NCBI GenBank assembly: GCA_030159075.1
Contig: BROG01000910.1
Coordinates: 62,001-126,000 of the forward strand
Direction of reading: 5' to 3'
Length of the DNA stretch: 64,000 nt
DNA from: Atrina japonica
Lineage: Eukaryota; Mollusca; Bivalvia; Pterioida; Pinnidae
Made by a program: the position numbers and the translations under genes. Positions 56,701-62,612 of the stretch are shown in pieces. Below the pieces are notes generated by a model, which was given only the letters and a program-made list of their open reading frames with translations, had not been told where the DNA came from and searched no databases. Position 1 is the first letter of the stretch; each line of letters starts with the position of its first letter.

Positions 56701-59700
56701 ATGACCAGGTGGTCTTTATATAGAGATTGATTTGTACACAGATGGTACTATTGGGGGGGACAGTCTTTATGACCAGGTGGTCTTTATATAGAGATTGATT
56801 TGTACACAGATGGTACTATTGGGGACAGCAGTCTTTATGACCAGGTGGTCTTTATATAGAGATTGATTTGTACACAGATGGTACTATTGGGGACAGCAGT
56901 CTTGATGACCAGGTGGTCCTTATATAGAGGTTGATTTGTACACAGATGGTACTATTGGGGACAGCAGTCTTGATGACCAGGTGGTCTTTATATGTTTGAT
57001 TTGTACACAGATGTACTTGGGGACAGCAGTCTTGATGACTGTCTTTATATAGAGATTGATTTGTACACAGATGGTACTATTGGGGGGGGACAGTCTTTAT
57101 GACCAGGTGGTCTTTATATAGAGATTGATTTGTACACAGATGGTACTATTGGGGACAGCAGTCTTGATGACCAGGTGGTCTTTATATAGAGATTGATTTG
57201 TACACAGATGGTACTATTTGGGGACAGCAGTCTTGATGACCAGGTGGTCTTTATACACAGGTGGTCGCTAAAGCAGGGTTTACTGTAATACAATGATCAA
57301 ATCTTTAGTGCTCGTACTTTATTCCGGTGTCTACTGTTTTGACATTTCACTTAACTGTTCACTTGACTGTTCACTTAACTGTTCACTTAACTGTTCTCTT
57401 GACTGTTCACTTGACTGTTCACTTGACTGTTCACTTGACTGTTCACTTAACTGTTCACTGAACTGTTCACTTGACTGTTCACTTAACTGTTGACTTAACT
57501 GTTCAGTTGACAACTGTTGACTTAACTGTTGACTTGACTGTTCACTTAACTGTTCACTTAACTGTTCACTTGACTTCACTTGACTGTTCACTTAACTGTT
57601 CACTTAACTGTTCACTTAACTGTTCACTTGACTTCACTTGACTTCACTTGACTGTTCACTTGACTGTTCACTTAACTGTTCACTTGACTGTTCACTTGAC
57701 TGTTCACTTAACTGTTCACTTAACTGTTCACTTGACTTCACTTGACTTCACTTGACTGTTCACTTAACTGTTCACTTGACTGTTCACTTAACTGTTCACT
57801 TTTGTCTAATCTTACAGGAAGTAGTTGTCAGTCCAAAACAAGATGCCATTGAGAGATCATCCGTACGAATAAAAACTCCGCCATTACCTTCGATTGGCCA
57901 AGTGGCAGAAGCAACTTCTGAACTGGCTAGGTAAGTGTGCTAATCCATAGATAGTATTTTTCCAAGAGTTATGTCCCTTCAATAGTTATTTGTATGCACA
58001 ATGTGCCTAGAAATTTTTGACTCAGTTTTTATCACCTTTTTGAATTTGGCCTTAATCTGTTTTTGACTAAACTGATTTTGTGAGAAATTTAGCCAGTAGT
58101 TCCAATTTTTAAATGCAGTTTTAAAACTAGAGTAGAAATTTCATGTATTTTAATTTCAGGAAAAAGAATCGCTGGGATGTCAAAGCATTTGAAAATGTTG
58201 GCGCAAATGTCATGTCAGTTTCACCCAGAAACATCCCCTCACCGCCAGGTCCAGGTCGTAGGTCATCATCATCATCTTCATCGTCTTCATCAACAGCTTC
58301 ATCTCGTTCTTCCTCTCCATCCAAATCAGGAGGTTCCCGGTCTCCCTCTCCTACTAGTAAATACCTGTATGGAGAAAGTAAAGATACTGAAGCTGCAAAA
58401 AAAGAAGACCCTCCCCAATCTCAAACTCAGTCTCAGGTCAAACCCCCGGAGGATAAAGGTCATCCAATACCTGTACTCGGTATGGATATCCCTATCCAAT
58501 CAGAACCACCTACACAAAGTTCAAATGAGGTCATGACCTTACAGATACCACTCCCAAGCGGCAAACGGAATGAGAAAGGGGAAGATTCCGCCACAGAAGA
58601 AAAGCAAATTACATCACCTGTCAAAGAGAGATCTAATTTAGATGAGAGATTGAAAAAACTAAGGTGAATTTCTAATTAACTGTGCAGGTATAAAATGAAG
58701 TGGTGGATCCACTGGTGCTTTGTCTTGGTGATTTGACAACTTACTCTTTTTTCTTACTCTGAAGGAATTACTTTTGCTTATGTAAGAATTTGGATTATTA
58801 TATATTATATATGTTGATACATGGGAAAGTTGTTCAGAATTATACTGTAGTTGTTCTCATAAAGAGTTACAGTCATATAAGAAAGACTAAAAATACTTAT
58901 TTTCTAAAAAAAAAAAATTATTAACATTTTTGGTTCCATGATTTATGTCAAAAAGATTTAAAGTCATGTTGTCAAAGGATCTTGGTCACCGATGCAATGA
59001 ATCACTGGGATCATAGGGGGCCACAATGTCGGCCATCTTGAAAAAATCTTTTAATGAACTAAAACTCCAGCCTTGTATGAATTTTCAATGAAACCAATTT
59101 GGTTTAAACAGTAGACTGTTGAAATAATTTTTTTTCGAGCTCAGTCTAGTCTGCATGGAGCTCCATGTCTGAGTGGTTGGAGCTTTGCACATCAAACCAT
59201 GGCATTTCTGACTTCTGGTTGTGACAGGTTCTAGTCCCGCTGGAATCCAAACTGATTTTTGTGAGACAGCAAGTTTACTTGCAGAAGCCCACTGGTCTCT
59301 TTCTGGGTACATTGTAACTGGGTCCTCTCCTCCACCTTTAAATATTGGCCGCCACCAAATAACTGAAAAATTGTCGATTGGGGCATAAAACACTGCTCAA
59401 AATTTACTCCTTAAGACTTAAAACACCAAAGAAAAAACAGAACAAAAGAATGGAAATAGCATCATATGCTGCAATGTATCCTGAATTGTTTAAACAAATT
59501 AAACCTGCTTATTTCTATTAAATTTGAATATTTGCGAAAGTTTGAATGACTTATCTTTGATAAAATCTGCTTTTAGTGAAAGTTTGTCACCAAACAAACC
59601 ACAGGGCAACAAAGTGAAAGAGTCCAGAAGAGGCAGATCCCCAAGTTCATCAGATTCTTCAAGGTCAAGGTCCAAAAGTCCAAAACGTCGCGCAGGAAGA

Positions 59701-62080
59701 AGCTCAAGGTCAAGGAGCAGGTCGGCACACAGGCGAAGAAGAAGTCCGTCAGTATCTCCCGCAAGGTATCATTGGACTTTGTCAATTCACGTAGATTGAA
59801 TTACAATCTCCAACCATACCTACTTTATTGCATTAGCATTCTAGAAATGGCACTGATATTTGCGACATTAATGACATTGTAAGATGTATCCAAAATACTC
59901 CTAATCGTGAGAACATATGCTAGGTATATTTTATGCAAAGAGGCAGGCCAAAAAAAATAATAATAATAATAACCTTGCCCCAATGTTTTATCTTTAGGGG
60001 CATGACAGTCAATACACTTCAAATCACATTTATTTCTGATATAGATAATTTTATGTGATAATAGAGATATTCACAATTAGCCTGGCATAGCTAAGGGCAA
60101 AACAAGGCTTTAGTCAAAGTCCACTTCTGCGCCCATCGACTTTTTGCACTTGTGGCACCTGTATAACCTCCATGATCAATGTTAAAACTTGACTTAAAAC
60201 AGTTTTTATTACCTTAACTGTTGTAAGGGAATTTTCAAGAAGCCAAAAAACACCGAGCTACATTTCGTAGGTTCCAAATAACAATATGTTCAGCCCAACA
60301 CAGGAAGAAGTAGTTGGTCATTATAGTTTAATTATATTTTACTGCTTGCAGTGATATCGTTCATGTATGTCATGGCAGTTGTTTGATATGTTGTCTAAAT
60401 TCTTCATCATATTTACTTTGATATGATGTAACAGCGCAGGCTTGAATCCCACTGGACTCAACGGCGCAGGCTTCAGTCCTACTGGAACTAAAGCTGATAT
60501 TGTGAGAAAGTTTGACAGTATACTTGCGGAAGGGCAGTGGTCTCTTCCCAGGTACATTCCTTCCTCCTCCATTAAAAACTGGCTGCCACTATATAATGCC
60601 TCTGGCATGGAAGGTCCACCAGGGGCATATAGTGTTTGGACCGTCTGTCTAACTGTCTGTCTGTCTGTCCGTAATTCGGTCCTGCTTACGTATAAAGTGT
60701 AATATTTCGGGTTTGGATTGTGATACAGTAACCAAACTCGGACTGTAAGTTCATCTAAGGGTTGCTGACACTTCACTGACATCACATGCCCCTGACTGTG
60801 GGATGGGGTCAAAATGTAGGACATTGCAAAAACTTGTTGGGACTGGGGGCATTTGTGTTTCACAAACGCATCTTGTTTTGAGTGTGGCATTGAACACAAA
60901 TGAAACAAATAAACAAGATACGGTAAAATATATTTAAGTTCACCTATCCCCACATGTCTGTCCATGTGCACATTTTTTTACGTCATTCGATTGTGATGTC
61001 ATAATCAAACAAGTGTTTGAAAGGCCTATTAATTGTGACATCATTGCGAAAAAGTTTGCCAAAAGATGACATGGCTGGCATTTGGAGATAGGTCAATTAT
61101 TTAAGCTGTCGTTCTAAATGTAAATACTCTGTGGGTAAGACGGGAAGTGGGTACATTTGATCTTATCCCTCTTTGACGTGGGAATATCTTCTAGTATTGG
61201 TAGGAAATCTATATGGGTAAATGTTATGTAGGTATGTCCTGATACTATGAATGTAATTTTAATGTAATATCATGAGATTTTGCATGGTTTTGCATTAAAT
61301 TAAACATTGATATATGTTAGGTATCCTGCTATCAGCACTGGGGTTTTAAGTTTCTTCTATTTGTGTTATGTGAACATCGTTCTTACCGAGATCCTAGGCC
61401 ACTGTTTGCAAATTTATGTTGGAAAATAAGAACGGGATAAAAAGGCCAGACCCTTTATTTATATAAACTCATTAAACAGTCTGTTTTTAAGATATTTGAT
61501 GGTAATGCTTGCCTATTTTATAAGCCTTGCTTTCTGAAACCTGATTTTATAAATTCAGTTTTTATGTACACAGGTATTCCCCAGTGCCTCCAAGGCAGAG
61601 GTCACAGATATCACCCAGGAGAAAGTCTAGGTCACGTTCTAGAAATTCGAGACAAAGACGTCCATCACTGCCACAGCGAAAGTCAAAGTCTCCAGCTAGG
61701 TCCGCTAGACGTAGAAGTCGAACACCACCAAGACGTTCACCTTCACCACGGAGAAGAATTTCACCAAGGAGACGTTCACCATTAACACCTAGGAGACGAC
61801 GATCTAGATCACCTTCCCCTCGGAGAAGATCTGTTTCCCCAAGAAGGCGAAGATCACCATCACCAAGAAGACGATCGCCATCACCAAGGAGGCGATCACC
61901 ATCGCCAAGGAGGAGATCACCATCCCGGCGAAGTAAATCACCCAGGAGACGATCCCCTTCACCAAGGCGGAGATCTCCATCATCAAGGCGACGTTCACCA
62001 TCACCTCGAAAGCGTTCTTGGTCTCCAAGACGAAGATCTCCTTCTCCAAGGAGGCCCATAAGAAGGAGGTCTAGATCAAG
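36045..62080 (+). CDS. NKTR: NKTR-type nuclear SR-cyclophilin, 21 coding exons, C-terminus beyond window
   Basis: Exons: 36045-36108, 36409-36483, 38373-38480, 39386-39430, 40294-40381, 42973-43002, 44580-44725, 45090-45267, 45798-45929, 46125-46236, 47942-48207, 49857-50252, 50615-50701, 51091-51267, 51935-52036, 53000-53483, 53976-54035, 57818-57930, 58160-58663, 59577-59765, 61574-62080. Sum 3863 nt, 1287 codons plus two bases; all phases agree. Residues 8-180 are a cyclophilin domain; then come PKKRK (186-190), [26 protein letters not shown] (316-324), SETPPHW (334-340), [14 protein letters not shown] (643-656), [12 protein letters not shown] and a long Arg/Ser tail. The KPGQKPW and WQPP motifs point to NKTR rather than PPIG; the fly counterpart is Moca-cyp. 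Vertebrate NKTR is about 1460 residues, so a terminal part is missing. A 5' untranslated exon must exist, because an acceptor AG ends at 36043, one base before the ATG; I could not place it. Confidence 0.92.
36749..36779 (+). repeat. Poly(T) run
   Basis: A pure T run of about 30 bp in NKTR intron 2; either a reversed retroposon A-tail or simple slippage. No associated element is visible. Confidence 0.9.
37134..37411 (-). mobile_element. tRNA-derived SINE, family A, full length with target site duplication
   Basis: Flanked by TGTTTGGTTTA at 37123-37133 and 37412-37422. In reverse the head reads AGCTGGCCTGGCTCAGTCGG then TAGCGCG, with box-B-like GAGTTCGAGTCCAGC. This is the most complete family A copy. 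It lies in NKTR intron 2 in reverse orientation; frames on both strands within it are not genes. Confidence 0.93.
37766..37938 (+). mobile_element. Element of the CAGTGGAACCTGTC family
   Basis: It starts ACAGTGGAACCTGTCTTGAC and holds 'ctggcactgaagtgtggtcttgtaagaca', the block that is amplified at 62613-63387. It is directly joined to the next element at 37939. In NKTR intron 2. Confidence 0.65.
37939..38123 (+). mobile_element. TIR element, unexpanded relative of the 55550-57287 array
   Basis: Ends TACAGTGAAACCTG and CAGGTTTTACTGTA are inverted repeats with outer TA. Inside is a single copy of the unit 'gtggtctttatatagaggtt', 'ttgtacacaaatggtactgtt', 'gggacagca', which is repeated about two dozen times at 55550-57287. 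Confidence 0.85.
38543..38749 (+). mobile_element. MITE-like element, AAATTTTCGCC family
   Basis: It contains 'tcgctgttttcgcccttatatgagagggcaaatttt', 'gatttaaggtaaatttaagatggggc', 'ttttctggcgaa' and ends 'gaggcgaaaatttctatgtgtacag'. In NKTR intron 3. Confidence 0.7.
40590..40677. mobile_element. 90-bp palindromic MITE-like element, copy 5
   Basis: TTAACTCATCCACCCTTAAAG at left and CAGGAGTTGATGAGTTAA at right, in NKTR intron 5. One of the best-preserved pairs of arms. Confidence 0.78.
41023..41135. repeat. (AT)n/(CATA)n microsatellite
   Basis: Long alternating AT run then CATACATA steps, in NKTR intron 5. The 60-100 residue Tyr/Ile frames on both strands come from it. Confidence 0.95.
41290..41395 (-). 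mobile_element. Fragment of the CAGTGGAACCTGTC/GTGGTCTC family
   Basis: In reverse it carries 'cactgaaatgtggtgctacaagatgtggtctca' and 'atgtggtctcacataacagg'. In NKTR intron 5. Confidence 0.55.
42973..43002 (+). CDS. NKTR: NKTR exon 6: 30-nt micro-exon carrying the active-site loop
   Basis: This exon is too short to appear as an open reading frame and was found by looking for the missing active-site segment between exons 5 and 7. It encodes [10 protein letters not shown] and part of G137. Acceptor CGCAG ends at 42972 and donor GTAAGATA starts at 43003. Phases fit both neighbours exactly (AT|A before, GG|C after). It contains H134 and L135 of the ligand pocket. Being 30 nt, it could be skipped without a frameshift. 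Confidence 0.93.
43116..43340 (+). mobile_element. MITE-like element, AAATTTTCGCC family
   Basis: It starts 'cctgcaaattttcacttcag' and holds 'gatgagagggcaa', 'tttcaagccaagtaattgaa', 'catgggcattcatgaca' and 'ggtggtttagggtgactttaaggcgggg'. In NKTR intron 6. Confidence 0.7.
43440..43643 (+). mobile_element. tRNA-derived SINE, family B, 3' part
   Basis: The sure part (43494-43643) matches the body from 'gtacttgtggaagacc' through 'gatacattgtaaccgggtcacttcctcca' to 'gaaaaattgttgagtgtggtgtaagacgc'. The left part is only weakly similar. In NKTR intron 6. Confidence 0.7.
43785..44070 (+). mobile_element. Repeat family C (HINE-like), copy 2
   Basis: Begins TTATGCCCCCGGCCTGAAAG with a GCCCCCGG...CCGGGGGC hairpin, contains a (GTCT)n stretch, 'gtaattccatcccgcttacacataaagtgaatatttc', 'actgacatcacatgccc', and ends 'gtgtttcacaaatacatcttgtt'. 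In NKTR intron 6. Confidence 0.85.
45090..45267 (+). CDS. NKTR: NKTR exon 8: nuclear localisation signal and acidic/basic linker
   Basis: Directly after the cyclophilin domain the exon reads [16 protein letters not shown], with PKKRK matching a classical monopartite nuclear localisation signal. Then comes an acidic Ser/Asp/Glu run ([11 protein letters not shown]) and a very basic Lys/Arg run. The same basic-acidic-basic order follows the cyclophilin domain of PPIG and NKTR. The acidic serines are likely CK2 sites, which is an inference from composition. The acceptor is TTTTAG ending at 45089; the donor is GTGAGT. Confidence 0.92.
45798..48207 (+). CDS. NKTR: NKTR exons 9-11: conserved linker with SGRKIKGRG and SETPPHW motifs
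   Basis: Exon 9 (45798-45929) carries [18 protein letters not shown], close to the vertebrate motif RPEEIPPIPENRFL as I recall it. Exon 10 (46125-46236) ends in [11 protein letters not shown]. Exon 11 (47942-48207) opens [20 protein letters not shown] and continues to ERWAKGDRL. These three short motifs are the shared signature of NKTR and PPIG outside the cyclophilin fold, and are likely protein-binding elements. Intron 9 is only 195 nt. The last part of exon 11 is Arg/Gln-rich without known motifs. Confidence 0.93.
46957..47304. mobile_element. MITE with terminal inverted repeats of about 50-75 bp
   Basis: The left arm (TCCAGAATCGCTATACTATT then 'tcctacctgtggtttcatgcgaccaaaatca') is mirrored at 47230-47285 ('tgattttggtcgcatgaaacc' ... 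'catagtgattctgga'). Pairing extends outward through 'cattgttgtaaac'. A SINE is inserted at its right edge. In NKTR intron 10. Confidence 0.82.
47307..47575 (+). mobile_element. tRNA-derived SINE, family A, with target site duplication
   Basis: Flanked by ACAATGATGGA at 47296-47306 and 47576-47586. Head 'gagccggcctggctcagtcagtagcgtgctc' has a clear box A; the tail is GTGGGACATTAAACAACAAT with (AAAC)n. In NKTR intron 10, same strand as the gene. Confidence 0.93.
47640..47850 (+). mobile_element. MITE-like element, AAATTTTCGCC family
   Basis: Holds 'tttttgccattttcgccctgagatgaga', 'aagctaaataattgaatta', 'ccattcatgaaattatggtggttta' and ends 'tgaaattttccagg'. In NKTR intron 10, about 90 bp before exon 11. 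Confidence 0.68.
48208..49856. other. NKTR intron 11
   Basis: 1.65 kb. Two 'ttgctataactatataa'-like and 'gcatatagcaaagtgggctgaatg' blocks (48665-48690 and 49155-49182) are inverted copies, so an old TIR element of about 520 bp may lie between them. The block at 49610-49770 matches 23040-23170. No gene. Confidence 0.5.
49857..51267 (+). CDS. NKTR: NKTR exons 12-14: Lys-rich then Arg/Ser-rich region
   Basis: Exon 12 (49857-50252, 396 nt) begins with basic [20 protein letters not shown], then becomes acidic (EDEDSDRA), then Arg/Ser-rich. Exon 13 (50615-50701) and exon 14 (51091-51267) add further Ser-Arg runs. All three lengths are multiples of three and all are flanked by phase-2 introns, so each could be skipped in frame. 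Exon 13 ends at a GC donor (AG|GCAAGC), not GT. Such regions are substrates of SR-protein kinases and mediate splicing-factor contacts; the assignment is by composition. Confidence 0.88.
51305..51530 (+). mobile_element. MITE-like element, AAATTTTCGCC family
   Basis: Holds 'ttttaccattttcgtccttagatgacagggcgata', 'tttcaagttaaataaaagaa', 'catgagactatggtgatttta', 'gatgaggtgaatatgttttctgtcg'. In NKTR intron 14, about 40 bp after exon 14. Confidence 0.68.
51545..51785. repeat. CCGGCTA tandem units within an inverted-repeat element
   Basis: About four units of CCGGCTAGGACCAGTAG (17 bp) at 51551-51631 are followed by AT-rich DNA and then by ACCGGCTACTGGT at about 51772, the inverse of ACCAGTAGCCGGCTA at 51621. 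In NKTR intron 14. Confidence 0.75.
51935..52036 (+). CDS. NKTR: NKTR exon 15: [14 protein letters not shown] motif
   Basis: A 102-nt exon encodes [20 protein letters not shown], then [15 protein letters not shown]. The core [15 protein letters not shown] is, as I recall it, present in the middle of vertebrate NKTR and absent from PPIG, so it is the best evidence that this gene is the NKTR orthologue. It echoes the SETPPHW motif of exon 11. The exon is symmetric (phase 2 at both ends). The acceptor is TTTTCAG ending at 51934 and the donor GTAAGT. Confidence 0.93.
52050..52440 (+). mobile_element. Dispersed element ending in AAGGCCCATTGGGCCTTTTG hairpin
   Basis: Starts 'agtcacctcatccaaaggctgatggtgatgtattgtaaatgtc', has 'aagaaccagtaggtcagtcctgaatcaaacttggcagga', and ends in a perfect palindrome AAGGCCCATTGGGCCTT. 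Its start is matched at about 45496-45555 ('agtcacctatgacaaaggctcatggtgaactattgtctgttg') in NKTR intron 8. Probably non-autonomous; in NKTR intron 15. Confidence 0.65.
53000..54035 (+). CDS. NKTR: NKTR exons 16-17: RS segment and WQPPPE motif
   Basis: Exon 16 (53000-53483) encodes 161 residues with two Arg/Ser clusters separated by a less biased stretch (about 716-775), ending in [14 protein letters not shown]. Exon 17 (53976-54035) encodes exactly 20 residues, [25 protein letters not shown]-acidic motif in the same relative place is part of vertebrate NKTR as I recall it (HWQPP followed by a Glu run). Both exons join in phase 0. Exon 16 also has a long open frame on the opposite strand, which is a shadow of its biased codons. 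Confidence 0.9.
54463..54962. repeat. 32-bp minisatellite (27-bp variants)
   Basis: About 16 units of AAGGCAGTGTGTAGTGTAGT plus GTACTGACGTTT, some lacking one GTAGT step. In NKTR intron 17. Near-identity among units suggests recent expansion. Confidence 0.95.
55050..55310 (+). mobile_element. tRNA-derived SINE, family A, decayed tail
   Basis: Head 'gagccagcatggcttagtcagtagcacg', box-B-like GAGTTCAAGTCCAGCC, body shortened, tail 'gaatgggacattaaacagca'. No duplication found. In NKTR intron 17. Confidence 0.82.
55423..55535. mobile_element. Fragment of the CAGTGGAACCTGTC family, right end
   Basis: Ends 'tcaagacaggttccactatat', the right terminus of the family, directly left of the expanded element at 55550. 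In NKTR intron 17. Confidence 0.6.
55550..57287 (+). mobile_element. TIR element with internal 69-bp unit amplified about 24-fold
   Basis: Left end TCAGTGAAACTTTTATGTAA and right end AGCAGGGTTTACTGTA match the termini of the unexpanded element at 37939-38123. Between them the internal unit TTGATTTGTACACAGATGGT, ACTATTTGGGGACAGCAGTC, TTGATGACCAGGTGGTCTTT, ATATAGAGA repeats with an exact 69-bp step at the left (55631, 55700, 55769) and several deleted units further right. In NKTR intron 17. Confidence 0.92.
57347..57801. repeat. 12-bp minisatellite next to a splice acceptor
   Basis: About 38 units of ACTTAACTGTTC and ACTTGACTGTTC with occasional shortened units. It ends 16 bp before exon 18 (57818), so it directly adjoins the acceptor TAATCTTACAG. 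Multiples of three give false frames of Leu-Asn/Asp-Cys-Ser on one strand and Gln/Ser/Glu on the other. Confidence 0.95.
57818..58663 (+). CDS. NKTR: NKTR exons 18-19
   Basis: Exon 18 (57818-57930) encodes [20 protein letters not shown] and beyond; exon 19 (58160-58663, 504 nt) starts [20 protein letters not shown], then a run of ten serines, [10 protein letters not shown], and a long polar, proline-rich, probably disordered stretch ending in LDERLKKL. No enzymatic motif is visible. Exon 18 begins only 17 bp after a 12-bp minisatellite that fills the end of intron 17. Exon 19 is symmetric, in phase 2. Confidence 0.88.
59153..59400 (+). mobile_element. tRNA-derived SINE, family B
   Basis: Head 'ctccatgtctgagtggttggag', box-B-like AGGTTCTAGTCCCGCTGG, body 'actgatttttgtgagacagcaagtttacttgcagaagcc', 'gggtacattgtaactgggtcctctcctccacc', end 'attgtcgattggggcataaaacac'. 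In NKTR intron 19. Confidence 0.85.
59577..59765 (+). CDS. NKTR: NKTR exon 20: Arg/Ser-rich
   Basis: A 189-nt exon encodes 62 full residues including [20 protein letters not shown] and [20 protein letters not shown]. The acceptor is CTTTTAG ending at 59576; the donor is GTATCA. It is flanked by phase-2 introns; the exon 19/20 junction makes serine (AG|T) and the exon 20/21 junction makes arginine (AG|G). Confidence 0.9.
60437..60910 (+). mobile_element. tRNA-derived SINE, family B, split by a family C element
   Basis: The body runs to 'ggctgccactata' (60593), is interrupted by a family C element, and resumes at 'ttgagtgtggcattgaacac' (60878). About 13 bp of the expected sequence between is missing. 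Two copies of a head block 'gcgcaggcttgaatcccactgga' lie at its start. In NKTR intron 20. Confidence 0.85.
60594..60877 (+). mobile_element. Repeat family C (HINE-like), copy 3, nested in a SINE
   Basis: Begins TAATGCCTCTGGCATGGAAG, weaker hairpin than copy 2, contains (CTGT)n, and ends 'gtgtttcacaaacgcatcttgtt'. Since it interrupts a family B SINE, it inserted later. The reverse frame across it is not a gene. Confidence 0.85.
61574..62080 (+). CDS. NKTR: NKTR exon 21: tandem RRRSPSP repeats
   Basis: A 507-nt exon encodes 168 full residues that are almost wholly Arg, Ser and Pro. From about 61725 onward it is a near-tandem repeat of the heptad RRRSPSP and its variants, at least ten units, mirrored in the DNA by a 18-21 bp repeat. 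Such SP/RS repeats are SRPK and CLK kinase targets. The exon ends with AAG|GTATTG, in phase 2. If that donor were not used, the frame would stop about 60 nt later at a TAA (62139-62141). Continuation into an exon outside the window is more likely. Confidence 0.88.
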
Positions 62081-62612
62081 GTATTGTACTTTGTGTTTAA
62101 GCCATATACCGAAAAATCTGAAAATTTCTTTGCGGTTTTAAGTTTGTTATTTCATTGCTTTTATTTATCAATGAAATTAAAACCATTAAATTTTACAGAA
62201 ATTACACTTAGTAATACTAATACCTTATTTGACGAATAAGCGCCCCTCCCCTGTAGCTCAGATTTGCTCATATATTTTACACAGTCAACCATAAAAATGT
62301 AAGTAACAGTTTATCTCTAGGCCCCCAGCTACAGAAGGATGTTGATAGGTGTCCTCAATTATAACTACTTCAATTTTCCCACCATGCCTTTTTTACATCA
62401 ATTTGACAATTAATTAGCTCCAAGAAGTGCCCATCATTTTTATCAATTTTTGTAGCGCCCAGGTCACATATTGGGTCGAATACGGTAGATTCCTTTACAA
62501 ACATAATCAGTTTCAGCGAAACTTAATGTCCACAAATTTGTTTTATTCTTAAAACAATGAAATTTTCTGATTCTACAGAATTACAATTTTAGTTTAATTA
62601 AGAGGAATTAGG

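Noticed and set aside
57331..57591. Gln/Ser/Glu-repeat frame, minus strand, and Leu-Asn-Cys-Ser frame, plus strand
   Set aside because: Both come from the 12-bp minisatellite in intron 17, where a period divisible by three prevents stops.
54463..57801. CRISPR-like regular repeats
   Set aside because: The arrays have no unique spacers and lie in a eukaryotic intron; they are minisatellites.
60339..60971. 210-residue minus-strand frame
   Set aside because: It runs through a family C element nested in a SINE; similar frames in the other family C copies are broken.
61562..62059. 165-residue minus-strand frame rich in Gly, Asp and Leu
   Set aside because: Antisense shadow of the RRRSPSP repeats of NKTR exon 21; biased codons leave the opposite strand open.
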